Positions 33,940 to 42,679 of a DNA stretch of 64,000 nt are shown piece after piece. The stretch is from positions 588,501 through 652,500 of the forward strand of contig NZ_LR813084.1 of assembly GCF_903815225.1 (NCBI RefSeq), written 5' to 3'. How positions within the stretch are numbered: the first letter of the stretch is position 1; every line of letters begins with the position of its first letter. The position numbers were made by a program, and so were the translations under genes. This stretch comes from Delftia tsuruhatensis (GTDB lineage: Bacteria > Pseudomonadota > Gammaproteobacteria > Burkholderiales > Burkholderiaceae_C). The notes beneath the pieces were generated by a model. That model saw nothing but the letters and a program-made list of their open reading frames with translations. It did no database searches and had not been told where the DNA came from.

Positions 33940-35093
33940 ATCACCTCCAGTTCGGCATTGAGGGCACCCGCAGCCTTGATGGCCTGGAGAATGGCCAGCA
34001 GGTCCTGGGGTGTGGCACCCAGCGTGTTGAGCGCGCGCACCACGTCGGTGAGCTGCGGGGAGCCGGGCATGTTGATGATGTTGCCGGGCTCCTGCTTGAT
34101 CTGGATGTCCGACTTCTGGGCCACCACGGTCTGGCCCTGCGAGAAGGCGCCGGGCTGGCTGATCACCGGCGTGGAGCTGATGGTGATGGCCAGGTTGCCG
34201 TGCGCGATGGCGCAGGGGCCCAGGGTCACGGCCTGGTTGAGCACGATGGAGCCCGTGCGGGCGTTGATCACGACCTTGGCCGAAGGCTTGGAGGTCTCGA
34301 TCGGCATCTCCTGGATCTCGGCGATCATGCGCACGCGCGATCCCGGGTCCTGGGGGGCGGACACGCGCACGGTGCGTCCGTCCAGGGCCTGTGCCACGCC
34401 CTGGCCCAGGCGCTGGTTGATGGCGCGCACCACCTTGTCGGCGGTCTGGAAATCGGTGGCGTTCAGGCCCAGCGTGATGCTGTCACCTTCATTGATCGGC
34501 GTCGGAACGGCGCGCTCGACCTGGGCGCCCTGGGGCACGCGGCCCGCGCTCAGGTGATTGATCTGCACCTTGGAGCCTCCGGCCGAGGCGCCGGCGCCGC
34601 CGACCACCAGGTTGCCCTGGGCCAGCGCATAGATCTCTCCGTCGGCACCGCGCAGCGGCGTGGCCACCAGGGTACCGCCCTTGAGCGACTTGGCATTGCC
34701 CATGGAGGAGACGACCACATCGATGGCCTGGCCGGGCTGGGCGAAGGCCGGCAGCTCGGCGGTCACGATCACCGCGGCCACGTTCTTGAGTTGCAGCTGT
34801 CCCGCATTGCCCGTGGCGGGCAGCGAGATGCCCATCTGTTCCAGGTAGTTGGCCAGGGCCTGCTTGGTATAGGGCATCTGGGTGGTCTGGTCGCCCGTGC
34901 CATCGAGGCCGACGACCAGACCGTAGCCGGTCAACTGGTTGCTGCGCACGCCCTGGATGGCAGCGACCTCCTTGATGCGTGTTGCATGCGCCGGCAGGGT
35001 CAGCATGCTGGCACCAAGGACGGCTGCGACCCACAGGGGGCGCTGCGCTTGGCGCAATGTCAGGAGCATGGACAGTACTTTCATGCTGTCCAT
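33936..35093 (-). CDS. flgI: P-ring protein FlgI
   Basis: Periplasmic ring protein around the rod at the peptidoglycan layer, 385 residues. Signal peptide ends near LTLPAHA; the mature part begins TRIKEVAAIQGVRSNQLTGYGLVVGLDGTGDQT and later shows VNVAVIVTAELPAFA-like strands and the C-terminal SPQLTDVVRALNTLGATPQDLLAILQAIK. The reading frame may also start at ATG 35084 (MKVLSMLL), which has a GGA five bases upstream. Needs FlgA (40675) as chaperone for ring assembly. Confidence 0.95.
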   Translation of the reverse strand: MDSMKVLSMLLTLRQAQRPLWVAAVLGASMLTLPAHATRIKEVAAIQGVRSNQLTGYGLVVGLDGTGDQTTQMPYTKQALANYLEQMGISLPATGNAGQLQLKNVAAVIVTAELPAFAQPGQAIDVVVSSMGNAKSLKGGTLVATPLRGADGEIYALAQGNLVVGGAGASAGGSKVQINHLSAGRVPQGAQVERAVPTPINEGDSITLGLNATDFQTADKVVRAINQRLGQGVAQALDGRTVRVSAPQDPGSRVRMIAEIQEMPIETSKPSAKVVINARTGSIVLNQAVTLGPCAIAHGNLAITISSTPVISQPGAFSQGQTVVAQKSDIQIKQEPGNIINMPGSPQLTDVVRALNTLGATPQDLLAILQAIKAAGALNAELEVI

Positions 35094-35104
35094 TCTCGGG
35101 AGAA

Positions 35105-35812
35105 TCAGAACGGCATAACGTTCAAAAAGAACCGGGACAACCAGCCAATTGACTGGGCTTCGCCGGCCTGGCCGCGACTGCGCGATTCCACGCGCACATT
35201 GGCCACCTGGGTCGAGGCGACCATGCTGCCGGGCTGCAGCGTGCGCGGGTCCACCGTGCCCGTGAAGCGAAGCACATCGACGTTGTGGTTCACGCCGATC
35301 TGCTTTTCCCCCGCCACCACCAGATGGCCGTTGGGCAGCACGTCCACCACGGTGGTGCTGATGGCGCCCGTGAAGGTGTTGTCGCTGGACGTCGAGCCCG
35401 ATCCCGTGTAGTCGTTGTTGTTGTTGAAGCCGATGTTGGAGCGGTCCTTGAGATTGGCCAGCGCGTTGCCCGAGAACAGCGGCAGGGCCGAGATGCCCGC
35501 CGTGGTCTTGTTGGAGCGCTTGACGCCGGAGTCCGATTTCTGGCTGGCCGTCACCCGCTCGACGATCTGCACCGTCACCATGTCGCCTACCATGCGCGCG
35601 CGCCGGTTCTCGAAGCCGGGCCGGTAGCTGGCCGCGTTGAACAGGCTGCCCGTGGGGCTGGCCGCCACGGGCGCCGCCGGCGGCAGCAGCAGCGGCGCCG
35701 TGGATGGCATGTCCACGGGCGGTGGGTCATTGAGCGTCGTGCAGCCGGACAGCGCGGCCGCCAGCGCCACGCAGGCGCTTGTCGCGGACAAGGAGAAAGA
35801 GCGTTGGGTCAT
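35105..35812 (-). CDS. flgH: L-ring lipoprotein FlgH
   Basis: Outer membrane ring lipoprotein, 235 residues. The signal peptide ends with ALSGC at residues 20-24, a lipobox, so Cys24 is the probable lipid site; a Pro/Ala-rich stretch follows. The conserved part contains RRARMVGDMVTVQIVERVTAS, NIGFNNNNDYTGSGSTSSDN and LPNGHLVVAGEKQIGVNHNVDVLRFTG with RTLQPGSMVASTQVANVRVES after it (all given in short form). It is separated from flgG by 194 bases holding copy 3 of the dispersed repeat, unlike the tightly spaced rest of the operon. Confidence 0.95.
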   Translation of the reverse strand: MTQRSFSLSATSACVALAAALSGCTTLNDPPPVDMPSTAPLLLPPAAPVAASPTGSLFNAASYRPGFENRRARMVGDMVTVQIVERVTASQKSDSGVKRSNKTTAGISALPLFSGNALANLKDRSNIGFNNNNDYTGSGSTSSDNTFTGAISTTVVDVLPNGHLVVAGEKQIGVNHNVDVLRFTGTVDPRTLQPGSMVASTQVANVRVESRSRGQAGEAQSIGWLSRFFLNVMPF

Positions 35813-35890
35813 GGAGATGTTCCCGGTGTTTCGTTATCCATGCTCCGCATGGTCCTGGCGAGCCATAGACATGCGACGCGACCCCGGAGA

Positions 35891-35999
35891 CCGGCGCGGC
35901 CCAGGTCAGGGGCGCCGAGCAAGGGCCGCCCCGCAGCGAGGGCGTCGTCCCCCTCCCGCGAAGCGAGAGAGGGGGAAGCGGCGAAGCCGCTCAGGGGGA
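35891..35999. repeat. Dispersed hairpin repeat, copy 3
   Basis: Blocks CCGGCGCG, CGCCGAGCAAGGGCC, GCAGCGAGGGCGTCGTCC, CCCTCCCGCGAAGCGAGAG, AGGGGGAAG and GCGGCGAAGCCGCTCAGGGGG are shared with copies 1 and 2. Two hairpins are possible: CCCTC..GAGGG around GCGAAGCG and GCGGC-GAA-GCCGC. It ends seven bases before the flgG stop codon. Confidence 0.82.
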
Positions 36000-36006
36000 G
36001 ATCCGA

Positions 36007-36789
36007 TTACAACTGCGCCAGCTTGGCCAGCATCTGGTCCGAGGTCTGGATGGCCTTGGAATTCATTTCGTAGGCGCGCTGGGTCTGGATCATGGTCACC
36101 AGCTCCTGCACCACGTTCACGTTCGAGCCTTCCAGGTAGCCCTGCTTGATCATGCCCAGTCCGTTGACGCCTGGCTGCCCTTGCTGGGGCTGGCCCGAGG
36201 AGGCGGTTTCCGTGAACAGATTCTGGCCACGCGGCTCCAGACCGGCCGGGTTGATGAACTGGCTCATGGCGATATTGCCGACCTGCTGGGGTGCTGCCTG
36301 GCCGGGCATGGTCACGCTGACCACGCCCTCCGGGCTGATCGACACCTTGGTCGCGCCCTGGGGGATGGTGATGCCGTTGGCGATGGGCATGCCGCTGGAA
36401 GTCACGAGCTGGCCCTGGGCATCGACCTGGAAGGAGCCGTCGCGGGTATAGGCCGTGGTGCCGTCGGGCATGTTGACCTGGAAGAATCCATTGCCGTCGA
36501 TGGCCACGTCCAGCGCATTGTTCGATTGCTGCAGGGGGCCCTGCAGGAAGTTGCGCGAAGTGGCCACGGTGCGCACGCCCAGGCCCAGGTGAAGACCCGT
36601 AGGCAACTGGTTCTGTTCCGTGGTCTGTGCGCCCGACTGGCGCAGGTTCTGGTAGATCAGGTCCTCGAACACCGCGCTGGCGCGCTTGTAGCCCGTGGTC
36701 GAGACGTTGGCCAGGTTGTGGGAGATCACGTCCAGCTGGGTCTGCTGGGCTTCCATGCCGGTCTTGGAGATGAACAGCGAATTGATCAT
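36007..36789 (-). CDS. flgG: Distal rod protein FlgG
   Basis: Axial protein of the distal rod, 260 residues. It begins [18 protein letters not shown] followed by the [13 protein letters not shown] motif, and carries the FlgG-specific stretch [18 protein letters not shown] (residues 49-66). C-terminal motif [30 protein letters not shown] is characteristic. It follows flgF by 21 bases. Copy 3 of the dispersed repeat follows the stop codon. Confidence 0.97.
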   Translation of the reverse strand: MINSLFISKTGMEAQQTQLDVISHNLANVSTTGYKRASAVFEDLIYQNLRQSGAQTTEQNQLPTGLHLGLGVRTVATSRNFLQGPLQQSNNALDVAIDGNGFFQVNMPDGTTAYTRDGSFQVDAQGQLVTSSGMPIANGITIPQGATKVSISPEGVVSVTMPGQAAPQQVGNIAMSQFINPAGLEPRGQNLFTETASSGQPQQGQPGVNGLGMIKQGYLEGSNVNVVQELVTMIQTQRAYEMNSKAIQTSDQMLAKLAQL

Positions 36790-36810
36790 GGCGTTTCCTT
36801 TTCAGTGCTT

Positions 36811-37551
36811 TCAGCCGTTCATGCTCAGCAGTTGGCTGGCGCTTTTGTCATTGGTTTCTGCCGTCTGCAGCAGGCGCATCTGCGTCTCGAACTGGCGGGC
36901 CGCGGCGATCATGCCGACCATGGTCTCCACCGAGTTCACATTCGAGCCTTCGATGGCGCCCGACAGCAGGCGGGCGTTCTCGTCATTGGGCAGCGGGTCG
37001 CCGTCGCCCGTGCGGAACAGGCCGTCGTTGCCGCGCACCAGGGCGGCGTCCTCGGGTGGCGTGGCCAGCTTGACGCGGCCCACGGCCACGGGCAGCTGGT
37101 TGCCTGTCTTGGCGGTCAGCGTACCGTCCGAGCCCAGCGAGATCGTGGCTTCGGGCGGGATGTCGATCGGGGCGCCGCCGTCGGACAGCACGGGCTGGTT
37201 GTTGCTGTTGACCAGCTGGCCTTCGGGGGAGATTTCGAACACGCCATTGCGCGTGTAGGCCTCCTGGCCGTCCAGGCCCTGGACCGCGAACCAGGCGCGA
37301 CCCATGGCCATGGCGTCCAGCGCGCGGCCCGTGCGCTGCGTGGGGCCCGGTGTCTCCACGTAGCCGGAGGTGGCCTCCAGCGCGAACACCCGCGTGCCCG
37401 CGCCGCTGCCCTGCATGGGCACGGAGCGGAAGGTGGACATTTCGGCCCGAAAGCCGTTGGTGCCGGCATTGGCCAGGTTGTGGGCCAGCACGGACTGACG
37501 CTGCGCCGCTGCGTTGGCGCCCGTCATGGAGGTATAGATGATGCGGTCCAT
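36811..37551 (-). CDS. flgF: Proximal rod protein FlgF
   Basis: Axial protein of the proximal rod, 246 residues. N-terminal RIIYTSMTGANAAAQRQSVLAHNLANAGTNGFRA and C-terminal IEGSNVNSVETMVGMIAAARQFETQ are the rod signatures; the FlgG-specific insertion is absent. 29 bases separate it from flgE, with a short purine-rich ribosome site. Confidence 0.96.
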   Translation of the reverse strand: MDRIIYTSMTGANAAAQRQSVLAHNLANAGTNGFRAEMSTFRSVPMQGSGAGTRVFALEATSGYVETPGPTQRTGRALDAMAMGRAWFAVQGLDGQEAYTRNGVFEISPEGQLVNSNNQPVLSDGGAPIDIPPEATISLGSDGTLTAKTGNQLPVAVGRVKLATPPEDAALVRGNDGLFRTGDGDPLPNDENARLLSGAIEGSNVNSVETMVGMIAAARQFETQMRLLQTAETNDKSASQLLSMNG

Positions 37552-37580
37552 GCCGGCTCTCCTGACTCAGTGGGGTGCTA

Positions 37581-38852
37581 TCAGCGCAGGTTCACCAGGG
37601 TCGAGAACACCTGGTCCTGGGTCTTGATGGTCTGGGCATTGGCTTGGTAGGCACGCTGCGCGGTCATCATGTTCACCAGCTCGGCGGTCAGGTCCACGTT
37701 GGAATCTTCCAGCGCGCCCGAGCGCAGCGAGCCGAAGGTGCCAGACTCAGCCGTGCCGGTCAGGGCCGGGCCCGAATCGGAGGTCTCCACCCACTTGTTG
37801 TCGCCCACGGCGCCCAGGCCCTGGGTGTTGGTGAAGGCGGCCAGGGCCAGCTGGCCCTCGGTGCGCGTCACGCCGTTGGAGTAGGTGGCGACGACGGAGC
37901 CGTCATTGCCGACCTTGACGCCGGTGAGGGCGCCCGAGGTGTAGCCGTCCTGCTTGAGGCTGCTGACCGCGAACTTGGAGCCGAACTGGGAGACGTTCGA
38001 GAAGTCCAGCTTCACGCCGGCCGTGCCGTTGATGGTGCCGGGCGTGGGCGCGTTGGGGTTACTGCTCTTGATCTGCGCTGTCACGGGGCTGCCGCTGGTG
38101 ATCTTGCCGGAGGCGTCGAAGACCAGGGTGGTCAGCAGGGTCGCGACCTTGGGCGGTGTGGCCGTGGGGTCGTCGAGGCCGTCATAGACCTTCCAGGTAT
38201 TGGCGGCTGTGTCCTTCTCGAAATACATCTGCACGGCCGTGGGCACGCCCTGGCTGTCATAGACGTTGATGGAGGTGCCATAGGTGGCGCGCGGCGTGGC
38301 GGGCACGGGCGGCGTGGCCGTGGGGTTGCCCGCCGCGGGCGTGGCACGCGCGTCCAGGTTCAGCGATACGTCGATCTTGGTCGTGGTCTTGGCGGGAATC
38401 GGCTGGCCCGACGGGAAGACCATGGGCACGGGCTGGCCGCCGGCCAGCACCTTGCCCGTGGCGGGGTCCACGGGGTAGCCCATCACGTTGTCGCCCTGCA
38501 CGGTCTTGAGGTTGCCCTGCTTGTCCAGGCCAAAGCTGCCGGCACGCGTGTAGGCCGTGCTGCCATCGGGCTGGCGCACCACGAAGAAGCCGTTGCCGTT
38601 GATGGCCACGTCCAGATTGTTGCCTGTGGTCGTGATCGGGCCCTGGCGGAACTGCTGGGTCACGGCGGCCACATTGACGCCGATGCCGCTGGTCTGGCCG
38701 CTGGCCGAACCCACGGCGCTGGCCACGGCCTCGGCGAACTCGGCGCGCGAGGACTTGAAACCCGTGGTGTTGGCGTTGGCGATGTTGTGGCCGATCACGT
38801 CCAGGTTCTTGCTGGCGGCGTTCAGACCCGAGAGGCCTTGTTGGAATCCCAT
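37581..38852 (-). CDS. flgE: Hook protein FlgE
   Basis: Main hook subunit, 423 residues, close to the usual 400. N-terminus GFQQGLSGLNAASKNLDVIGHNIANANTTGFKSSRAEF and C-terminus LEDSNVDLTAELVNMMTAQRAYQANAQTIKTQDQV (given in part) are the axial motifs; the middle includes VAINGNGFFVVRQPDGSTAYTRAG. FliK controls its length and FlgD caps it during assembly. Confidence 0.97.
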   Translation of the reverse strand: MGFQQGLSGLNAASKNLDVIGHNIANANTTGFKSSRAEFAEAVASAVGSASGQTSGIGVNVAAVTQQFRQGPITTTGNNLDVAINGNGFFVVRQPDGSTAYTRAGSFGLDKQGNLKTVQGDNVMGYPVDPATGKVLAGGQPVPMVFPSGQPIPAKTTTKIDVSLNLDARATPAAGNPTATPPVPATPRATYGTSINVYDSQGVPTAVQMYFEKDTAANTWKVYDGLDDPTATPPKVATLLTTLVFDASGKITSGSPVTAQIKSSNPNAPTPGTINGTAGVKLDFSNVSQFGSKFAVSSLKQDGYTSGALTGVKVGNDGSVVATYSNGVTRTEGQLALAAFTNTQGLGAVGDNKWVETSDSGPALTGTAESGTFGSLRSGALEDSNVDLTAELVNMMTAQRAYQANAQTIKTQDQVFSTLVNLR

Positions 38853-38892
38853 GGTGTGCTCCTGCGATGGTTTGGGGTGGTGGGGGCGGTGT

Positions 38893-39555
38893 TCAGTACA
38901 CGGCCTTGACGGAGGCGTAGGCGACGTTGGTGCCGTCGTCCAGCTCCAGCGTCAGCTTGCCGTCGGTGGTGCCCGTGGCAAGCACGGCGTGCGGCGACAG
39001 CGTGGTCGACGCCACGGCCTGGTCGGCATTGGTGGCCTGAACCGTGTAGCGCAACTGGCTGGCGTCGCCCGTGTACTTGCTGCCGTCCCAGGTGAAGTAG
39101 TTGCGTCCCGCGGTGCCGCTGCCCAGCTCGATGGTGTCCACCAGCTCGCCGCTGGCCGTGGTGATCTGCACCTTGACGTCGGCGGCCGGACCCTCGAGGT
39201 CGAAGGCCGCGGTATAGGATTTTTCCTTGCCCACGCCCAGCGTGTTGCCCTCGGTCAGCACGGTGCGGCCGATCATCTGCGTGCCCTGCAGCACCTGCAT
39301 GGCCGTGAACTGGCCGGCCATGCTTTCCATGGTCTTGTTCAACTGCTGGATGCCGGTGACGGTGTTGATCTGCGCCATCTGCGAGGTCATCTGCGCGTTG
39401 TCCATGGGGTTCATGGGATCCTGGTTGTTCAGCTGCGCGACCAGCAGCTTCAGGAAGCGGTCCTGCGCCGCCGCAGGGTCGGTGTTCGAGTTGCTGGTGG
39501 TGTTCTTGTTGTTGATGTCGGCCGTGCTGGCGACGCTGCCTGCGCCATAGATCAT
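38893..39555 (-). CDS. flgD: Hook cap / scaffolding protein FlgD
   Basis: Scaffold at the growing hook tip, 220 residues. The N-terminal conserved part is QDRFLKLLVAQLNNQDPMNPMDNAQMTSQMAQINTVTGIQQLNKTM (about residues 31-76; motif DPMNPMDN is diagnostic). The C-terminus folds as Ig-like/Fn3-like strands (AFDLEGPAADVKVQIT, YTVQATNADQAV). Follows flgC by 33 bases in the operon. Confidence 0.95.
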   Translation of the reverse strand: MIYGAGSVASTADINNKNTTSNSNTDPAAAQDRFLKLLVAQLNNQDPMNPMDNAQMTSQMAQINTVTGIQQLNKTMESMAGQFTAMQVLQGTQMIGRTVLTEGNTLGVGKEKSYTAAFDLEGPAADVKVQITTASGELVDTIELGSGTAGRNYFTWDGSKYTGDASQLRYTVQATNADQAVASTTLSPHAVLATGTTDGKLTLELDDGTNVAYASVKAVY

Positions 39556-39588
39556 GGGAGTGGCTCCTGGAAAGTGGTGCGGACGGGC

Positions 39589-39993
39589 TTACTGGCCCAT
39601 CTGCAGGGTTTTGAGCAGCAGCGACTTGGTCGTGTTCATGACCTCGACGTTGTTCTGGTAGGAACGCGAGGCCGAGATCATGTTGACCATCTCGTCCACG
39701 GCGCTGACGTTGGAGTGCGTCACATAGCCCTCGGCATCGGCCAGCGGATGCTGGGGATCGTGGATGCGCCGGCCCGGCGTGTTGTCCTGGCTGATGGCGC
39801 TGACGCGCACGCCCGAGGAGCCTTCCTCGCCCATGGGCACGGTCTGGAAGACCACCTGGCGCGCCTGGTAGGCCTTGCCGTCGGGGCCGGCCACGGCATC
39901 GACGTTGGCCAGGTTGGAGGCCACGACGTTCAGGCGCTGGGACTGGGCGCTGACGGCGCTGCCGGAGATGCTGAAGATGGAAAACATGGACAT
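39589..39993 (-). CDS. flgC: Proximal rod protein FlgC
   Basis: Rod subunit of 134 residues. Opening MFSIFSISGSAVSAQSQRLNVVASNLANVDAV and closing VTHSNVSAVDEMVNMISASRSYQNNVEVMNT match the family, with the shared NxANxD/T axial motif around residue 28. 32 bases after flgB. Confidence 0.96.
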   Translation of the reverse strand: MSMFSIFSISGSAVSAQSQRLNVVASNLANVDAVAGPDGKAYQARQVVFQTVPMGEEGSSGVRVSAISQDNTPGRRIHDPQHPLADAEGYVTHSNVSAVDEMVNMISASRSYQNNVEVMNTTKSLLLKTLQMGQ

Positions 39994-40025
39994 GGGAAAG
40001 CTCCTGTGGTCTGCGGCGCCGCCGC

Positions 40026-40439
40026 TTACTGGCCCTGGATGGCCGACAGCATGGTCTTGGCCTGGCCGTTCAGAAAGCGCAGCGTGGCTTCGTAGCGCAC
40101 GGCGTTGTCGACGAAATTGGCGCGCTCGCGGTCCAGATCCACCGTGTTGTTGTCGAGGTTGGGCTGGGACTGCACCGAATAGCCCAGATGGCTCTGCGCG
40201 CTCTGGCCCGAGGCGGCGGCGGGCAGCGGGATGTGGCCGCCATGGCTGGCGCTGGCCAGCGTCATGGGCGAGGGGCCGGCGGTGGCGGACGTCAGTGCCT
40301 CGCGGAAGTTGAAGTCGCGCGCCACATAGCCGGGCGTGTCGGCGTTGGCGATGTTGCTGGCGATGGCGCGCTGGCGCTCCGCGCGCAGCACCAGCGCCTT
40401 GCTCTGGAAGTCCAGTCGTTCGGTCATCTTGTCGAGCAT
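40026..40439 (-). CDS. flgB: Proximal rod protein FlgB
   Basis: First rod subunit of the flg operon, 137 residues from ATG 40439; MTERLDF at 40427 is an alternative start, but LDKMTERLDFQSKALVLRAERQRAIASNIANADTPGY (residues 2-38, given here in part) aligns with known FlgB starts at the first. The C-terminal part DRERANFVDNAVRYEATLRFLNGQAK fits. The promoter must lie in the 235-base gap to flgA; no sigma-28 box or CGCTTAT site of the flhB type was recognised there. Confidence 0.95.
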   Translation of the reverse strand: MLDKMTERLDFQSKALVLRAERQRAIASNIANADTPGYVARDFNFREALTSATAGPSPMTLASASHGGHIPLPAAASGQSAQSHLGYSVQSQPNLDNNTVDLDRERANFVDNAVRYEATLRFLNGQAKTMLSAIQGQ

Positions 40440-40674
40440 GTCGGCCTCGCCCTCTGGGATTTGCGGTGATCGGTTGACGAAATGGCGGCAGCCCACGGAC
40501 TGCGGCATGCGTCGATTATGGAAATCGGGCGCCATCGCTAAAGCGCGAAGAAAGCGCGTTTGGCTGCGCAGTTCGGCGCTTCGGAAAAGTGCGGTCGCCC
40601 TATATTTGCTGGCATCGTTCCAGATGTCCCTCCCTGTCCTGACGGGATGCCGGAACAAGTCAGGAGCCCCAGCC

Positions 40675-41439
40675 ATGTCGATCTTCCGCACTGTCCGTCC
40701 GCCTTGCGCTGCCCGCGCCCTGTGCCGAGCCGCCGCGTGCGCCGCGCTCGCAGCCGGGGCATCGCTGGCGGTGCCGGCGTTGGCCCAGAACGCTCCCGAC
40801 GGCGCGGCGCAACTGGCCCAGATCGGCCAGCGCTTCGCCGACGAGGCGCTGCAGCAAGGCATGGCTGGCGCAGGCGCCCTGCCATTGCGCATGGAGGTGC
40901 AGATGGGTCAGCTCGACTCCCGCCTGCGCCTGGCCGCCTGTGCCAAGGTCGAACCCTATCTGCCCGCAGGCTCTCGCCTGTGGGGTCGTACCCGCCTGGG
41001 CCTGCGCTGTCTGCAGGGCGCCGTGGCCTGGAATGTCTTTCTACCCGTCACGGTCAAGGCCTGGGGGCCAGCCTGGGTGCTGCAAAACGGCGTGCCTTCG
41101 GGCCGTCCGCTGACGGCCGATGACGCCATCCAGGCCGAGGTGGACTGGGCCGAGGATTCCGCCGCCGTCTATGCCAACCAGCAGGACTGGGTGGGCCTGG
41201 TGGCTGCCCGCCCGCTGGTCGCGGGCCAGGCACTGCGCCAGAACATGCTGCGCACGCCGGCCCTGTTCGCGGTCGGCGCCGATGTGCGTGTGATGGTCAC
41301 GGGCGGTGGTTTCACCGTCACGTCGTCGGGCAAGGCCATGTCCGCGGCTGGCGAAGGCCAGACGGTGCGGGTTCGCATGGATAATGGGCGGCTCATCTCC
41401 GGGGTGGTGAATCCCGAGGGCGTGGTGCTGGTCCAGTAA
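40675..41439 (+). CDS. flgA: P-ring assembly chaperone FlgA
   Basis: Periplasmic chaperone for FlgI, 254 residues. The start ATG 40675 has AGGAG nine bases upstream and opens a signal peptide ending near VPALAQN. The C-terminal SAF-type domain carries SRLRLAACAKVEPYLPAGSRLWGRTRLGLRC, then PVTVKAWGPAWVLQNGVPSGRPLTADD and the closing QTVRVRMDNGRLISGVVNPEGVV (in part). It is divergent from flgB and followed by flgM after 80 bases. Confidence 0.94.
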   Translation: MSIFRTVRPPCAARALCRAAACAALAAGASLAVPALAQNAPDGAAQLAQIGQRFADEALQQGMAGAGALPLRMEVQMGQLDSRLRLAACAKVEPYLPAGSRLWGRTRLGLRCLQGAVAWNVFLPVTVKAWGPAWVLQNGVPSGRPLTADDAIQAEVDWAEDSAAVYANQQDWVGLVAARPLVAGQALRQNMLRTPALFAVGADVRVMVTGGGFTVTSSGKAMSAAGEGQTVRVRMDNGRLISGVVNPEGVVLVQ

Positions 41440-41447
41440 AAAAGCCC

Positions 41448-41474
41448 TCAAGTTTTGTCGCGGACGGTCGAAAG
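41448..41474 (+). promoter_or_regulatory. Sigma-28 promoter of flgM-flgN
   Basis: TCAAGTTT-N11-GTCGAAAG, nine bases after the flgA stop codon. It lets FliA drive its own inhibitor, as known in Salmonella. Confidence 0.75.
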
Positions 41475-41519
41475 CTAGGCCACAGCGCCCTACGCCGCCC
41501 GGGCGATTGGAGAATCAAG

Positions 41520-41837
41520 ATGAAAATAGGTCAAAAACCGGAACTGCCCACCGCTGCACAGGCCGTCGCCAAGCAGCCCAAGACAGCCAGTGCCGTCGCC
41601 ACCGAGGAGTCCTCCGCCCAGGCCCAGCCGGCCAAGGCTGCGGGCGTGCCCGTGTCGTTCTCGACCTCGGCCCGCGCACTGGACCAATCCGGCCGTGCCA
41701 GCGCTGACTTCGACGCCAACCGCGTCCGCGAGATCCGCGAGGCCATTGCCAATGGCACGTTCCGGGTGAACGCCGATGCCGTGGCCGACAAGCTGCTGGC
41801 CAATACAGAGGAATTCCTCTCGCACTCGCGCGTCTGA
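41520..41837 (+). CDS. flgM: Anti-sigma-28 factor FlgM
   Basis: Inhibitor of FliA that is exported when the hook is complete, 105 residues, mostly unstructured. The beginning KIGQKPELPT and a Pro/Ala/Gln-rich centre precede the FliA-binding C-terminal helices DANRVREIREAIANGTFRVNADAVADKLL (about residues 66-93). It is the key coupling between hook completion and the seven sigma-28-type boxes in this window. Ribosome site GGAG ahead of the ATG. Confidence 0.95.
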   Translation: MKIGQKPELPTAAQAVAKQPKTASAVATEESSAQAQPAKAAGVPVSFSTSARALDQSGRASADFDANRVREIREAIANGTFRVNADAVADKLLANTEEFLSHSRV

Positions 41838-41898
41838 GCGCGGGCGCTGTTCTTTTTCAGGCGCATACGCGCATTCCCTTTTCTGCAAGGCCTGTTCC

Positions 41899-42270
41899 AT
41901 GACCCTCAGCGAAATGCTCGATTCCCTGGACGCGGTGGTCCGGATGGTGTCCGCCTCGCTGCAGTCACGGGATGCGCTCGGGCTGGAGCAGTCGAGCACC
42001 CGGCTGCGCGATGCCATGGCGGCGTTTTCCGAGCTGGCGCGCCGCTTCGGCCCTGCCGACTGGACGCCGCAATTGCGCCAGCGCGCCCAGGAGCTGGGCG
42101 GGCAGATGGCCATGCAGCGCGATCAGCTGGCGCGGATGGCGGTGGTGGCCCAGAGCCAGGCGGCGGCGCTGGTGCCGCAGGCCGGCGAGGAGGCCACCTA
42201 TGGGCGCAAACTTTACGGACAGCCGCATTCCGGCCCGGGCAAGGCGCGGATCTATCACTCGGCCAGCTGA
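41899..42270 (+). CDS. flgN: Flagellar chaperone FlgN
   Basis: Small helical chaperone for FlgK and FlgL, 123 residues from ATG 41899 (AAGG five to eight bases upstream). FlgN is poorly conserved; the pattern LDSLDAVVRMVSASLQSRDALGLEQSS, Ser/Ala-rich helices and the QMAMQRDQLARMAVVAQSQ heptads fit, and the position after flgM is decisive. A short C-terminal tail reads YGQPHSGPGKARIYHSAS. Terminator follows. Confidence 0.85.
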   Translation: MTLSEMLDSLDAVVRMVSASLQSRDALGLEQSSTRLRDAMAAFSELARRFGPADWTPQLRQRAQELGGQMAMQRDQLARMAVVAQSQAAALVPQAGEEATYGRKLYGQPHSGPGKARIYHSAS

Positions 42271-42300
42271 CGTACTTCTCTTCCTTCCTTTTTCCGAACA

Positions 42301-42330
42301 ACCCTCCGGCAGCCGTGCCCGAGGGTTTTT
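42301..42330 (+). terminator. Terminator of flgA-flgM-flgN
   Basis: ACCCTC..GAGGGT arms with an inner GGC/GCC and one mismatch, followed by T5, about 30 bases after the flgN stop. Confidence 0.8.
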
Positions 42331-42679
42331 CTTTGGGGAGCTGTCAGGATCTCATCGTCTCATCGCGCAGGTGCTGGCGATGGGGTGGTTTGAGGGGGTG
42401 ACGTGAGTCCGACCCTGTGCATGCGCCGGGCTTCGGTGGATGCTGGAGGGTGATGCGACGCATGCCGTGCCGACCGGATGCAGGTTCCGGGCGCGGTGTT
42501 TCGAGAGGCAAGGCCGAGTGGCGCTTGCGGTGCGTGGCGGGGTGTGTGCCAGGCGCATGTGCGAAGGGGCGTGCCGGAGCACGGAAGGTGCGCGCAGCGG
42601 CTGTCGCCAGGATGGGGCGGGTGCGGATCCAGGGGCGCGGCAGGAGGGGCAAGGAGGGTCGGCCAGGGGCCGGATGCCC
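42331..42679. other. Gene-free gap between flgN terminator and fliE
   Basis: About 350 bases between convergent genes. It can be read open in several frames because of the high GC content, but no such reading has a recognisable family or ribosome site. No repeat of the dispersed type is present. Nothing else seen. Confidence 0.6.

Noticed and set aside
40440..40674. Class II site between flgB and flgA
   Set aside because: Searched by eye for CGCTTAT and CCGAATAAT; only partial words such as CGCTAAAG and CCATAATCG at wrong spacing.
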